A stretch of DNA of 64,000 nt. Source: an uncultured Acidobacteriaceae bacterium (GTDB taxonomy: Bacteria; Acidobacteriota; Terriglobia; Terriglobales; Acidobacteriaceae). Within the stretch, counting starts at the first letter, position 1. Each line of letters begins with the position of its first letter. The stretch spans positions 1 through 64,000 of the forward strand of contig CAIWFH010000074.1 of NCBI GenBank assembly GCA_903911925.1, given 5' to 3'. A program made the translations under genes and the position numbers. Below, piece after piece: positions 1 to 9,595 of the stretch. The notes under the pieces are model-generated. The model had not been told where the DNA came from. It made no database searches and was given only the letters and a program-made list of their open reading frames with translations.

Positions 1-149
1 GGAGAGAAGGGGGAAATAGAAGCGATTGGTTCAGATCGTCGGCGCGGAAGCTCTTACCCATGCATTACATCTTAAAGTCAATCCGAACCAAAGAACCCCC
101 GCCCCCTTGAGAGGAAATCTATCCCCGACACACTCCTAGGAGAAACGAT

Positions 150-421
150 ATGCGCATGCACAACCCGCCACACCCCGGCAAAGTGCTAAGGGAGTTTCTG
201 GGCGAGACGACCATAACGGCTGCCGCCAAGCACCTGCATGTTTCCCGCGCTACGCTCTCCCGCATCCTCAACGGCAAGGCTGGAATCTCGGCAGATATGT
301 CGCTCCGTCTCTCCGCGGCATATCTGCCGAGATTTGGTACGAGTTGCAAACTGACTACGATATGTGGCAGGCGTCGCGAAAGAAGCAGCCGAGGATCGAG
401 CCGTTTACCCGCGCCGCATAA
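150..421 (+). pseudogene. higA: HigA-type antitoxin, broken by a small deletion
   Basis: The first 53 or so codons read as a HigA/XRE antitoxin: an N-terminal MRMHNPPHPGKVLREFLG segment, then a helix-turn-helix (AAKHLHVSRATLSRILNG) and ISADMSLRLSAA. After LSAA the frame is lost: the open frame runs to 434 with unrelated residues, whereas the next frame resumes the expected tail (SAEIWYELQTDYDMWQASRK... ending EPFTRAA) and stops at 419-421. Comparison with the usual LSAA-FGT-SAEIW spacing suggests about 7 nt are missing near 320. ATG follows AGGAGA. No higB toxin is seen in the 149 bases upstream, so it may lie outside the window or be lost. A sequencing or assembly indel remains possible. The family is known; the deletion size is inferred. 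Confidence 0.75.
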
Positions 422-488
422 TGCGGAGGATTGAGTTGCGCGGAGACCCCACTGCCTCGCCGTAAATCAGGTTTGCCAACCGATCCGC

Positions 489-1538
489 CTACTTCGCCGC
501 CAACTCCATTCCCCTCAATGACTCAACGTAAGGCGCCCGCAGAACCCCCCGCTCGGTCACGATCCCGGTGATGTATTTCGCCGGGGTTACATCGAATGCC
601 GGGTTGCGAATGCCCACGCCGTTGGGAGTCAGCTGCTTGCCGCCGTGATGCGTGACCTCGACCGCCGGCCGCTCTTCAATGGGAATCGCCTCGCCGGTCG
701 CCGTCGCCAGATCAATCGTTGACCAGGGCGCGGCCACGTAAAACGGGATGCCGTGCTCTTTGGCCAGGATGGCTACGTTGTAGGTGCCGATCTTGTTGGC
801 CGTGTCGCCGTTGGCGGCAATGCGGTCCGCGCCCACCACCACGGCCTGAATCTTCCCCGCGCGCATCAGGCTCGCGGCCATGTTGTCACAGATCACGGTA
901 GTGTCGATCCCGTCTTCCATCAGTTCCCAGGCCGTGAGCCGCGCGCCTTGCAGAAACGGCCGCGTCTCGTCGGCGTAAACCTTTATCTTTTTGCCCTGCT
1001 CCACGGCCGAGCGGATCACGCCCAGCGCGGTCCCGTAGCCGCAGGTAGCCAAAGCCCCGGCGTTGCAGTGGGTCAGCACCCCGCCAACGTCAGGCAGCAA
1101 CGCCCCGCCAAAGGCCCCCATCGCCTTGCACGCCGCGATGTCTTCCTGGTACATAGCGTCGGCCTCAGCCAGAATTTTTCCACGAACCTCGTCCAAAGAG
1201 TCGCCTGCGGCGGCCAGCCGTGCGAAGAGCTTCTTCATCCGGTCGATGGCCCAGAACAGGTTCACCGCGGTCGGCCGGGTGCCCGCCAGCCGTGCGCAAA
1301 TCTGCTCGAACTCCGGAGCGAATTCGGCAGGCGTCGTAGCCTTGGTCTTCAGGGCGCCCAGGGCGATCCCATATGCTGCGGAAACGCCAATAGCCGGCGC
1401 GCCCCGCACCACCATGGTCACAATCACGTCGGCAACCTGCTCGTAAGTGGTGGCAAGCACATAGCTCTCTTCGAGAGGGAGCTTCGTCTGGTCGATAAAG
1501 CGGACGCCTTCCGGAGTCCACGCAAGTGTAGGAATCAT
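489..1538 (-). CDS. mtnA: S-methyl-5-thioribose-1-phosphate isomerase
   Basis: This 349-residue protein converts methylthioribose-1-phosphate to methylthioribulose-1-phosphate in the cytosolic methionine salvage pathway. Visible family features are the N-terminal [17 protein letters not shown], the [19 protein letters not shown] substrate loop, the [19 protein letters not shown] segment with the catalytic Cys, and [20 protein letters not shown] with the catalytic Asp. The frame stays open to 1715, but that upstream part overlaps the divergent transporter gene and has no homology-like character, so I chose the ATG at 1536-1538, where the family begins. No other methionine-salvage gene is adjacent. 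It is transcribed away from the fucP-like gene, with starts about 160 bp apart. Confidence 0.95.
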   Translation of the reverse strand: MIPTLAWTPEGVRFIDQTKLPLEESYVLATTYEQVADVIVTMVVRGAPAIGVSAAYGIALGALKTKATTPAEFAPEFEQICARLAGTRPTAVNLFWAIDRMKKLFARLAAAGDSLDEVRGKILAEADAMYQEDIAACKAMGAFGGALLPDVGGVLTHCNAGALATCGYGTALGVIRSAVEQGKKIKVYADETRPFLQGARLTAWELMEDGIDTTVICDNMAASLMRAGKIQAVVVGADRIAANGDTANKIGTYNVAILAKEHGIPFYVAAPWSTIDLATATGEAIPIEERPAVEVTHHGGKQLTPNGVGIRNPAFDVTPAKYITGIVTERGVLRAPYVESLRGMELAAK

Positions 1539-1698
1539 GGAATTCCAGTGTAAATGGTAGACAGCAGGGAACCGGGACCAGAGGCACCGGGAACCAGCAA
1601 CCGGCGGCGTGCACTGGACTTGACCACGTCCCGATGCGTAAAGTTGACCCGGTACAGTTGAGCAAAGTTTTTTTGAAGGAAGCGGGGAAAGGTTCTCT

Positions 1699-2940
1699 AT
1701 GTCTACACGTTCCAATCCACAGACAGCTGCAAGCGCGCCGAATTACACGGGACCGTTTATGACGGTCGCCTTCCTGTTTGGAATCTTCGGATTTCTCACC
1801 AGCCTGAACAGCACGCTGGTGGCCAAGCTGGAAGAAATCTTCAGGCTGACCCATGGCCCAGCCATGCTGGCCACAGCCGCGTGGTTCTTTGCTTACCTGG
1901 TTTTCTCGGTGCCCTCCGCCAAGATGATTGAGAAGGTGGGCTACAAGCGCTCGATGGTCATTGCGCTGTTCATCATGACCTGCGGCGCGCTCTTGTTTGT
2001 TCCCGCCGCCAACATGGTCAGCTTCAAGATGACATTGTTCGCCATCTTTGTGCTGGCGGCCGGCGTGTGCGCCCTGCAAACTTCCGCCAACCCATACGTT
2101 TCCATCCTTGGGCCGGAGCACAGCGCGCCCGCGCGGCTGACCCTGGCGCAGGCCTTCAACTCGGCCGGATCGGCTGCCGCTCCCTGGGTGGCCGCGCACT
2201 TCATCCTGGCCGGCGCCGGCAAAAGCACCAACCAGGCCAGTGAAGCCCACATGCTGCAGTTGCCTTACGTCGCCATTGCCGGCATGCTGCTGTTGCTCGG
2301 CTTTGCGGTCATGTTCATGCATCTGCCGGCCATCGTCTCTTCCCGCACCTCCGCTTCCACCTCGGGCGTGGACCGCAACATCTGGACCTATCCGCACACC
2401 GTCCTGGGCATGGTGGGCCTCTTTTTCTATGTCGGCGTTGAAATTTCGCTGGCCGCCATCACCATCCAATACTGCCAGGCGCAGGGCATGAACAACGTAA
2501 AGACTGCCGGCCTGATGCTGGTGCTTTACAACATTTTCATGATGCTCGGGCGCTTCCTGGGTAGCTTTGTCATGAAGTGGATCAAGGCCGAAAAACTGCT
2601 GGTCGCCCTGGGCTTTCTGGGCGTGGCCCTGCTGCTTCTTTCCATGGCCACTCACGGAACAGTTGCCATTGCCGCTCTTGCGCTTTGCGGCGTGGCCAAC
2701 TCCGTGATGTATCCCAACATCTTTGCGCTGGGCATCGCGGAACTGGGATCCATGACCAGCAAGGGCTCCGGCGTGCTCAATCTTGGCAACGTCGGCGGAG
2801 CGATTATTCCGCCGCTGTTCGGCCTGATGGCCGACAAGTTCGGCATTCAAGCCGCATTTGTGCTGCCCATCATCTGCTACCTCTACGTGGCTTATTACGG
2901 GCTTTCGGGCTACAAGCCGTCCCGCGCTTTGAAAGCGTAG
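1699..2940 (+). CDS. fucP: FHS-family sugar:H+ symporter (L-fucose permease-like, MFS)
   Basis: A 413-residue inner-membrane transporter with about 12 hydrophobic segments. The sequences [13 protein letters not shown] near residue 40 and [20 protein letters not shown] near residue 127, followed by [17 protein letters not shown], are typical of the FucP/GluP (fucose, glucose/galactose) branch of the major facilitator superfamily. It probably imports a monosaccharide with protons. The substrate is not proven, but an alpha-L-fucosidase lies 8 kb downstream, which favours fucose or a related sugar. The ATG at 1699 follows a purine-rich GGAAGCGGGGAAAGG. A strong palindrome 27 bp after the stop probably ends the transcript. 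Glucose/galactose import is the main alternative. Confidence 0.88.
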   Translation: MSTRSNPQTAASAPNYTGPFMTVAFLFGIFGFLTSLNSTLVAKLEEIFRLTHGPAMLATAAWFFAYLVFSVPSAKMIEKVGYKRSMVIALFIMTCGALLFVPAANMVSFKMTLFAIFVLAAGVCALQTSANPYVSILGPEHSAPARLTLAQAFNSAGSAAAPWVAAHFILAGAGKSTNQASEAHMLQLPYVAIAGMLLLLGFAVMFMHLPAIVSSRTSASTSGVDRNIWTYPHTVLGMVGLFFYVGVEISLAAITIQYCQAQGMNNVKTAGLMLVLYNIFMMLGRFLGSFVMKWIKAEKLLVALGFLGVALLLLSMATHGTVAIAALALCGVANSVMYPNIFALGIAELGSMTSKGSGVLNLGNVGGAIIPPLFGLMADKFGIQAAFVLPIICYLYVAYYGLSGYKPSRALKA

Positions 2941-2966
2941 TTCGGATTGTTCTGTCTGCAAGTGCA

Positions 2967-2994
2967 AGGCCCTCCGAGTTAACTCGGAGGGCCT
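2967..2994. terminator. Perfect 28-bp palindrome, probable bidirectional terminator
   Basis: Arms of 14 bp (AGGCCCTCCGAGTT and its complement) meet with no spacer. It lies between the converging fucP-like gene (stop at 2940) and the aspartic-protease-like gene (stop at 3028). There is no clear T-run on either side, so termination efficiency is uncertain. Confidence 0.6.
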
Positions 2995-3027
2995 CGCCGC
3001 ATCTGGCCTGAACCTCTTTGCCGCCTG

Positions 3028-4521
3028 CTATTCCGGTTTTACTCCGAAGCGCATCGTCCTGTAGTCGAAGGTATAGGCCTTTAACTGGTCAAGTACATCA
3101 ACGCCCAGCACGCCGTACACATCGTCCAGTGCCGCGGAGCCCACCGGCTGCGTAAGCACCTGTACGTAATGAATGTTTACCGTGGTGGGGCCTACAGTCA
3201 GCGGAAGAGTCTCGGCAATATAGGCCGGTTGCGGCGGCAGCGCTTGCGACCCGGGAATCGCGAACAACTCCATCTTCCGGTCGGCGAAATCCCCTGTGTG
3301 CTCATCGTAATAGCGGGCGGTGAAGTACGTCTGCTGCCCCGCGGCGTCCACAATGAACATGCGCTCGTCGCCGGCCTTCGGCTCAACCGACGAGCCCCGG
3401 CCTTTGCTGAGCGCCACAATCACCTGGTCTCCATCGAGGAAGAACCGCGCTCCCTGGGTCAGCAGGTCGTCCTTTTCGGCAGGCAAAATCTGCACCACCG
3501 GCCTTATCTCGACAGTCGCGTTGGAGGTGATGGTCAAACTGCCCATCGCAGCAAGAGCCGGGTATCCCAGCACGCCCTCTACCTGGTATTTCGTCTTCGG
3601 GTAAAAGTAATCCGCGTCTTCGAACACAAAGACCGTCATGTTGCGGAGGGTCAGGCGGCCGCCCACGGTGAAGCGGGGAATCACCGCGACATGCACCTGC
3701 ATATCGCGCCCGGTAATGGAGTGGATGGTCGCGGATTCGTCAGACACCTTGAGTCCAGCCTCTTTGGCCAGCGAGCGCGAGATCAGGTTGAAGGGCGCCG
3801 TGGGGTCCAGCATCCACGAGTGCGGCCGCGCGTCCACGTAAACAGGAACGTCGGTGAGGCCCAGCGGGTTGCGGCTCACCTGCAGTTTGAACGGGTCGCA
3901 GGGATCAACCGTCATCGGCGGATTGGCCTGCGCCAGCGGCAGCAGTTTCAGCGGCTCCTCAATCTCGTCCTGTTCGTCATGGCTCAGCTTGCCTTGCATG
4001 CGAGTGTCGAGCGCCTGGTAGGCCTTGGCGGCCTTGGTCCAGTCGCTCTGGCGAAGATAGTCCTCGGCCAGTGCCTTGCGCAGCAGCTTTTCCTGCTCGG
4101 CGTTTCCGCCGGCCGCAACTTTCTCGATGAGCGGCTCAAGCAATTCGATGGATGTCTTGAGATCGTTGTCCCGGTTGGCCAGGATTCCGCGGTAAAACTG
4201 CGCCTGCTCCGGCGGCATCTGGTCCAACTGCGCTTTCAGTGCCGGAAACTGATGATCGGCCAGCAGGTTCTGCAGCCGCGTATCGGCTTCCAGTCCGCTT
4301 GAGGTCCCGGTATGGAGTTGGGCTCCGGCTCCGGGTTGTTGAGAGGGTGGTGCCGCAGGAGGCAGAGCCGCCTCTTGCTGCCCCGGCATGGGGCAGGGTG
4401 TGCATCCTATGGTGAGCGCCACGAGAACGCCAGCAAGCCACCCCAGCGGCGAAGAACTATCGCTGGACGTTCCGGGCGAACGGCGGACCACTCGTGCCTC
4501 TTCTTCAAGCAATGCGCTCAT
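3028..4521 (-). CDS. Lipoprotein-like protein with degenerate retropepsin-type aspartic protease domain
   Basis: A 497-residue protein. An N-terminal hydrophobic stretch (LGWLAGVLVALTIGC, Cys40) resembles a lipoprotein signal, suggesting export and membrane anchoring. Residues about 80-200 are helical and TPR-like (FYRGILANRDNDLKTSIELL, DYLRQSDWTKAAKAYQAL). Residues about 225-340 and 440-497 look like two retropepsin-like halves: VYVDARPHSWMLDPTAPFNLIS, then YQVEGVLGYPALAAMGSL, and later DDVYGVLGVDVLDQLKAYTFD. The catalytic DTGA/DSGA motif reads DPTA (Asp239), so the conserved Gly is missing and activity is doubtful. The start is the ATG at 4519-4521; the longer open frame runs into the divergent kinase gene. 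The kinase starts 108 bp away, so the two share a promoter region. Confidence 0.7.
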   Translation of the reverse strand: MSALLEEEARVVRRSPGTSSDSSSPLGWLAGVLVALTIGCTPCPMPGQQEAALPPAAPPSQQPGAGAQLHTGTSSGLEADTRLQNLLADHQFPALKAQLDQMPPEQAQFYRGILANRDNDLKTSIELLEPLIEKVAAGGNAEQEKLLRKALAEDYLRQSDWTKAAKAYQALDTRMQGKLSHDEQDEIEEPLKLLPLAQANPPMTVDPCDPFKLQVSRNPLGLTDVPVYVDARPHSWMLDPTAPFNLISRSLAKEAGLKVSDESATIHSITGRDMQVHVAVIPRFTVGGRLTLRNMTVFVFEDADYFYPKTKYQVEGVLGYPALAAMGSLTITSNATVEIRPVVQILPAEKDDLLTQGARFFLDGDQVIVALSKGRGSSVEPKAGDERMFIVDAAGQQTYFTARYYDEHTGDFADRKMELFAIPGSQALPPQPAYIAETLPLTVGPTTVNIHYVQVLTQPVGSAALDDVYGVLGVDVLDQLKAYTFDYRTMRFGVKPE

Positions 4522-4629
4522 TCTCAGTACGAAGGTATCAGATTTGGGCGCATCACAGCGTCGGGAGCTGTTGGAATCCGCGCCCTGCGCTTTAGACGTT
4601 CCTGACGCGCGGGCCGATACACTTGAAGG

Positions 4630-7128
4630 GTGGCAATCAAGCGAAAGACAATAGAGCACTACGAGATAGTCCGCCGCCTCGGCGCGGGGGGCAGCGGCGT
4701 GGTTTACCTGGCCACTGACCAGAGCCTGCAGCGTCCGGTGGTGCTGAAGATTTTGCGTACCGGCATATTGACGGCCGAGCAGATGCGCACCACGGTGCTG
4801 CGCGAAGCGCGCCTGGCTTCGGCCATTGAACACCCCAATGTCTGCGCCATCTACGAAGTGGGCGAAAGCGGCGACGAAGGCTTTATCGCAATGCAGTACG
4901 TGCCCGGCGAGTCGCTTGACCGGCTCATTGCGCGCGGCCCTGCCAGCCTGCAACTGGTGCTGTCCATCGGAATTCAAATTGCCGACGGCCTGCATGCGGC
5001 TCATGCTCTGGGCATCTTCCACCGCGATTTGAAACCGCAAAACGTGATGCTCACCGACGGCGGGCTGGTAAAGATTCTGGACTTTGGCCTGGCGCGCCGG
5101 CTGCTCCCAGAGGATGCGCGCTTTGACCCTTCCAAACCGGGATTGGCCAAGGACGCAACGCTGGCCGAAACGTATACGGCACGCGGCGGCACCATCCGCT
5201 ACATGGCTCCCGAGCAATTTGTCACCGGCCAATCAAGCGCGCAGTCGGACGTGTGGGCGCTCGGCGTCATCTTGTACGAACTGGTCAGCGGCCGCCATCC
5301 CTTTGCGCGTGCGGATACCGAGGACTTCCAGGCCATTCGCGCCATCCAGTTTTCAGAGCCAGGCGACCTGGCTGAAATCGTCCCCAATATCTCACCAGAA
5401 CTGAAAGGCGTCATTGCAGCGTGCCTCGAGAAAAATCCGGGAGCGCGCTATGCTTCTGCCGCCGAAGTGCGTGAGGCGCTCAAGACCATCATGAAAGCGC
5501 TGCGGATCGAGACCGGCGTGATTCCCGGCGAAGCGGCCGCGAATCTGCCCACCACCAGCGCGGAGGCAGAGAAGCGCACCACGGGCCTGTTGTCGATGCT
5601 TGCGGAGCGGTTTCGCGAGTCGGCCGCCGAGCGCACGCCGCAGAACTCTCTGGTTGTCCTTCCGTTTTCAAATCTGGGCACCACTGAGGCGGCGCCGCTC
5701 TATGGCTTTGCCCTGGCTGATGCCATCGCAACCAGGCTGGCGCGGATTCCCGCGCTTGTCGTGCGCCCGTCGAGCACCTTGATGCAGATGCCCATGGCGC
5801 AAATGGATCCACTGGCAGTTGGCAAAAAGCTGCTGGTCTCTTTTGTGCTTGCCGGAAATTTTCTGCGCTCTCAAGAAGGGTTCGACCTGAACTGGCAACT
5901 GCTCGACGTCTCCTCGCAGAGCGTGCGCTCGGGCGGCGCGATTCGTGTCAGTTCTCTTGACCTGGTCGCGGTGCAGACCGAGATTTCAAACGAGGTGTTC
6001 TCTTCGCTGCACGGGCTCCCGGCCGGCGATGGAATCGATGTTGCCAAGATTGACGCGCCGCGGGCAAATTCAGGCGCCTGGGCGCGCGACGCATCGCTGC
6101 CCGGTCCTGTCAGCGAGCAATATCTGCAAGCCCGCGCGCTGCTCAGTTCGTTCATGGTGCGCACCGGTTCCCGCGCCGACCTTGACCGTGCGCATGTGCT
6201 CTTTTCTGCCGTCACAGTGAAGTATCCGGCATTTGCCGCCGGTTGGACCGGGCTGGGCATTGCGGAGTTGCAGTATGCGCGCCACGGATTCGGCGGGCAG
6301 ATTCGCGTGATGCACTCCCGCCGCGCCTTCGACGAAGCGCTCAGAATCGATCCCGCCTCCACCGAGGCCAATCTTTACCGCATCTACATGCTGCTCTCGC
6401 GCGGCGAAAAGGAATCGGCTCGCCACGGCATCGCCAACCTGCTCTCCGGCGCCGCAAACGACTGGAACGTGCGCATGGTGGCCGGCCTGGCGCTGCGCGG
6501 GGACGGAATGTACGATGAAGCCCTGGCGGAATTCAGCCAGGCTCTCAAACTCAATCCCGCCAATGCGCCCATTCTCTATAACCACCGCGCCCGCGTTTAC
6601 CACTATCAAAATCAAATCGAATTGGCCGACGACGAACTGGCCAAAGGCCTTGCGCTTGAGCCGCGCCACCCGCTGCTGCGCACCTCGGCCGGTTACCAGC
6701 AAATGCGCATGGGCAACCTCGCGGCGGCCATCGAGATTCTTGAAGGCGTCATCCATGATGACGAGTCCATGCGCATCGCCGTGCCCACGCTTGCCTTGTG
6801 TTACGTGCAGGCCGGCGACCGCGCCCGCGGCGCAGCGCTCTTGCAGGATGGCGCCATGGACGCCGCCGAAGCCGACAGTGAAATGGCTTACCGCCTCGCA
6901 ACCTATTTTGCCGTCGAAGGCGACAGCAGCGAAGCCCTTCACTGGCTGCGCCGCGCGATTTATCTGGGCAATGAGAATTACCCCTGGTTCCAGATCAATC
7001 CCGCCTGGAACAACCTCCGCACCAACTCCGATTTCGAGCGCATCCTTGAGGATTTGAAAAAGGGCTTCCGCAAGAACCAGAAAACCTGGAAGCGGCTGCT
7101 GGAGCAGGTGCCGCGGGATCGGGAATGA
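4630..7128 (+). CDS. Ser/Thr protein kinase with TolB-like and TPR domains
   Basis: An 832-residue protein starting at GTG. The kinase domain (about 10-275) is complete: glycine loop LGAGGSGVVYLATD (18-30), Lys40, HRDLKPQN (131-138), DFGLA (151-155) and GTIRYMAPEQ. Residues about 340-480 (NSLVVLPFSNLG..., ADAIATRLARIPALVVRPSS) resemble the TolB/FlgO-like domain attached to many acidobacterial kinases. Residues about 500-815 hold tetratricopeptide repeats, including YDEALAEFSQALKLNPANAP. No transmembrane segment is evident, so it is probably a soluble kinase that binds partners through its TPRs. It phosphorylates unknown targets. It is transcribed divergently from a TPR-containing protease-like lipoprotein, which might be a partner (inference from position only). 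Confidence 0.92.
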   Translation: MAIKRKTIEHYEIVRRLGAGGSGVVYLATDQSLQRPVVLKILRTGILTAEQMRTTVLREARLASAIEHPNVCAIYEVGESGDEGFIAMQYVPGESLDRLIARGPASLQLVLSIGIQIADGLHAAHALGIFHRDLKPQNVMLTDGGLVKILDFGLARRLLPEDARFDPSKPGLAKDATLAETYTARGGTIRYMAPEQFVTGQSSAQSDVWALGVILYELVSGRHPFARADTEDFQAIRAIQFSEPGDLAEIVPNISPELKGVIAACLEKNPGARYASAAEVREALKTIMKALRIETGVIPGEAAANLPTTSAEAEKRTTGLLSMLAERFRESAAERTPQNSLVVLPFSNLGTTEAAPLYGFALADAIATRLARIPALVVRPSSTLMQMPMAQMDPLAVGKKLLVSFVLAGNFLRSQEGFDLNWQLLDVSSQSVRSGGAIRVSSLDLVAVQTEISNEVFSSLHGLPAGDGIDVAKIDAPRANSGAWARDASLPGPVSEQYLQARALLSSFMVRTGSRADLDRAHVLFSAVTVKYPAFAAGWTGLGIAELQYARHGFGGQIRVMHSRRAFDEALRIDPASTEANLYRIYMLLSRGEKESARHGIANLLSGAANDWNVRMVAGLALRGDGMYDEALAEFSQALKLNPANAPILYNHRARVYHYQNQIELADDELAKGLALEPRHPLLRTSAGYQQMRMGNLAAAIEILEGVIHDDESMRIAVPTLALCYVQAGDRARGAALLQDGAMDAAEADSEMAYRLATYFAVEGDSSEALHWLRRAIYLGNENYPWFQINPAWNNLRTNSDFERILEDLKKGFRKNQKTWKRLLEQVPRDRE

Positions 7129-7147
7129 AATTAGTCAGTTTCATGAA

Positions 7148-7630
7148 TTATCGCCATCTACCTGCCGAAGAGCCGCGCGTATATTCAACGGATTCAAATC
7201 CTGCGCTCTCCAGTTCGGATATCAGATTGAAAAGTGTCGCTTCGTGCGGGGTATAGAAGGTTGTGTATCCGTCGTGGTCGCCATATATCGCGAATAGTTC
7301 CGGTGTAGAGACGAAAACGAAATCGACCGGATCGCTTAGGGCCGATTCAATCAATTCTGCGATGCCCTGATGCCCTTCCACTGCGAGGTTCAAGATCCAA
7401 TGGTTCTCGACCTTTATCGAGTTCTTTGCCATCAACTCGAGAAGCACTTGGGGATCAAATACCACTTCATCCGTGCTAAGGGACCCCTTCTCCAGTGAAA
7501 AGGGAGCAAGAACGGTTGAAACAAACCTGTGCAATTCATTCGAAGGCGTCATGAAAGTACGCTGGAAAGGCCAGGGAGCAGCACGGAATCGCGCAATGTC
7601 TTCCGTTCGATCGGAAAGGAGTTTCAGCAT
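7148..7630 (-). CDS. Hypothetical protein, about 160 residues
   Basis: I do not recognise the family. The protein is acidic and probably mixed alpha/beta and cytosolic, with no signal peptide or membrane segment. It includes VENHWILNLAVEGHQGIAEL and DFVFVSTPELFAIYGDHDGY. The frame opens at a TTG at 7645, but the ATG at 7628-7630 has a GAGG about ten bases upstream and is preferred. It converges with the kinase gene, whose stop lies 19 bp away. Codon use looks less GC-rich than its neighbours, which may point to an acquired gene. Immunity-like proteins of this size often look similar, but nothing here proves that role. Confidence 0.6.
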   Translation of the reverse strand: MLKLLSDRTEDIARFRAAPWPFQRTFMTPSNELHRFVSTVLAPFSLEKGSLSTDEVVFDPQVLLELMAKNSIKVENHWILNLAVEGHQGIAELIESALSDPVDFVFVSTPELFAIYGDHDGYTTFYTPHEATLFNLISELESAGFESVEYTRGSSAGRWR

Positions 7631-7681
7631 GGAAGTCTGCCTCAACGGTAATCATGTTAACCGGATATCGCACCGTTCGCC

Positions 7682-7733
7682 GGGTGCCCCACCCTCGCCG
7701 CGTCTTTGTCTTTGCGGCTAGGGTGGGATACCA
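7682..7733 (+). repeat. Imperfect palindrome related to the GGGTGCCCC repeat family
   Basis: GGGTGCCCCACCCTCGC is followed after a 16-base loop by an imperfect complement GCGGCTAGGGTGGGATACCAC. The outer ends GGGTGCCCC and GGGATACCAC are the same as in the 40-bp repeats at 39099, 41631, 44374 and 47113, but the inner arms differ. It lies between two minus-strand genes. Confidence 0.7.
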
Positions 7734-7754
7734 CGAACCCCAACCGGCTTCCAC

Positions 7755-7982
7755 TCATCCCAACACAGCGGGCTTCCTCGCCGAACGGAAGGCCCTCCTG
7801 GGGCGCTCATTCGGTTTCGGAACGTAACCCGGCAAATCAAATATCACCTCACGGTCGCGCTCCGACTGTGGCTGGCCCTCGACTTCGCCGGGTAAGGTGA
7901 CTTTGAAACCCGCAGTTTCGCCGGCCAGAAATGCATCCATTTCGTCCAGGCCATTCATCATGTCTTTAAATATGGCTGTCAT
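7755..7982 (-). CDS. Small protein resembling the N-terminus of XRE-type antitoxins
   Basis: A 75-residue protein whose start (MTAIFKDMMNGLDEMDAFLAG) resembles the leader that precedes the helix-turn-helix in many small XRE-type antitoxins (FKDLMQGLxEAxAFLxGE). No helix-turn-helix follows; the rest is charged and rich in Pro and Arg. The ATG at 7980-7982 has an excellent GGGAGG ribosome-binding site seven bases upstream, so translation is likely. It could be a truncated antitoxin or an independent small protein. No toxin gene is adjacent. The similarity is by eye only. Confidence 0.55.
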   Translation of the reverse strand: MTAIFKDMMNGLDEMDAFLAGETAGFKVTLPGEVEGQPQSERDREVIFDLPGYVPKPNERPRRAFRSARKPAVLG

Positions 7983-8057
7983 CGCCTACCTCCCATATCT
8001 CGCGAAGATATTATCGGCCTACTCATCCAAATCGTATCGCGATTCTACAGAACCTTC

Positions 8058-9494
8058 CTAGAAGAACAGCGCGGCACTAACCGTAACCGTCAGCGCTGCC
8101 GGCAGGCGCGGCGTAATAGCCGGCCGAGAATCGTAGCTCAGTCCGGTAATGAGGTACGCGCCGGCGTGAACGCGGGCCGAGTAACTGCCGGTGAGCGTGG
8201 CAGCGTGCGTGGCAAAGGGCTTGCCTTCAGCCACCAGCTTTTGTCTCGTGTAATAGCTATAGCTTGAGTAGGAAGAAACAACCGACACCAGGTCGCTGGG
8301 GCGGCTGCCGAAGGGCGCATTCTGGTAGAGCCGCACTTCGTAATAGCGGGAGTAGTCGTTCATCTCCGGCGGTACGGTGATGGCCGAAACGCCCAGGTAG
8401 AGGCCGTGGTCGGGATGAACTGGATCGTTCTGCGCCAACTGCCGGTCGGCAAGAATGAACTCGCAGTTGTTCCCCTTGGTGTCCGTCCCGCTTTTGTTAT
8501 TTGCAAACTGCGTTGTGTTGGTCAGGTAGCCGGCGCGCACCCAAAACTCAGGCGCATCGGCGCGCGAAGCGCGGTTGTAGCCACCCTCGTAGGCGCTCAG
8601 CCAACCATATCCACGGGGAATGAAGCGAAAGCCCGCAGCGTCACGCGCCAGGTCGTCCAACTCGCCCTTGGGGCTTGAGGAGCGCTGCACCCCCGCCTTT
8701 GCGTAGAAGTCGCCTATCGGCTGAAACCGGACGATGGCCGTGGGCGAGGTAATGGGCATGTGCGAAAGGCCCACTTCATAGGGCAGCACTGCATACACGC
8801 CCTGCGAGCCGGACGTCATGCCGCCGCCAACATTCATCCCGATAAACTCGCCGTCGTTATCCTGATAGCCGGCCTTGAAGCTGAGCCGGCTTTTCAAATA
8901 CGGCTTGTACACGACCACCTGGGCCATCTTCACGATGTTGGGAGACGCCCAAATCCAGTTCGCCCGTCCAGAGAACGCCGTCAGGGTTAGCTGGAAGCCC
9001 GGCAGGTGAAAGTCGGCCAGGTCGGCAATGATATACATCCCGGCTCCCACAGACCATGTTGGCCGCTGCCCCATGTAAACCTGCTCCGATGCGGGAACCG
9101 GAGCTCCTGTCAAATTAATGGTGAAGCCAGGCGGCATAAATACGCGGTACGTGGAGTTGTGGCACAGCATCTTGCGGCGCACCGGGTTGTCGGCCCCGGT
9201 GATGGAATCGGCAAATGGCGGAAAGCTGGAGTCGGAACCAAGCTGGTTGAGGGCTTCTATGTCGACATGGCCGCCTTTGCACGGGTTGTAGAGTTCAGCG
9301 GCATCGGGGCGGACGGGAGCTCCGCCGTTTTCCAGTTTCGGTGCGATGTTCGGCAACGGCTCTGCAGCAGCCGGGGCGTCCTGCTCGGTCAAAGTGGGAA
9401 GAGGAGTCTGTGCCTGCACGAACGCAGAGAATAAAACGAGCATCGCCGGGCACAGGACGAGGGCGCGCGGTCCCGGGAGCCGGCAAAGTCGCAT
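8058..9494 (-). CDS. Outer-membrane carbohydrate porin, OprB-like
   Basis: A 478-residue protein with a Sec signal peptide (MRLCRLPG... ending FSAFVQAQ, residues 1-29) and a beta-barrel body of alternating aromatic and polar residues ending in the C-terminal Phe typical of outer-membrane proteins (TVSAALFF). The middle and C-terminal segments (FRFIPRGYGWLSAYEGGYNR, HGLYLGVSAITVPPEMNDYS, NAPFGSRPSDLVSVVSSY) resemble OprB/carbohydrate-selective porins. It would admit sugars to the periplasm, fitting the glycosidase genes around it. The start at 9492-9494 is where the signal peptide begins; the open frame continues upstream to 9737 without recognisable sequence. AAGGGG lies ahead of the ATG. Confidence 0.75.
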   Translation of the reverse strand: MRLCRLPGPRALVLCPAMLVLFSAFVQAQTPLPTLTEQDAPAAAEPLPNIAPKLENGGAPVRPDAAELYNPCKGGHVDIEALNQLGSDSSFPPFADSITGADNPVRRKMLCHNSTYRVFMPPGFTINLTGAPVPASEQVYMGQRPTWSVGAGMYIIADLADFHLPGFQLTLTAFSGRANWIWASPNIVKMAQVVVYKPYLKSRLSFKAGYQDNDGEFIGMNVGGGMTSGSQGVYAVLPYEVGLSHMPITSPTAIVRFQPIGDFYAKAGVQRSSSPKGELDDLARDAAGFRFIPRGYGWLSAYEGGYNRASRADAPEFWVRAGYLTNTTQFANNKSGTDTKGNNCEFILADRQLAQNDPVHPDHGLYLGVSAITVPPEMNDYSRYYEVRLYQNAPFGSRPSDLVSVVSSYSSYSYYTRQKLVAEGKPFATHAATLTGSYSARVHAGAYLITGLSYDSRPAITPRLPAALTVTVSAALFF

Positions 9495-9595
9495 GGATGA
9501 ATTGCCCCTTGGTGGAGTTCTCTTTAGTCTACAGTGCTCCTGGCCCCGCTGGACGGCGGTCAGGAGCTTGGTTAGCAACGCAAAACCTGGAGCTC

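Noticed and set aside
1165..2967. A 600-codon minus-strand open frame opposite the fucP-like gene
   Set aside because: It runs antisense through a clear transporter and through mtnA in another frame; its composition (His/Gln/Gly-rich) is that of a shadow frame in GC-rich DNA.
3169..4302. A 377-codon plus-strand open frame opposite the aspartic-protease-like gene
   Set aside because: Arg/His-rich shadow of a recognised gene with no ribosome-binding site or family sequence.
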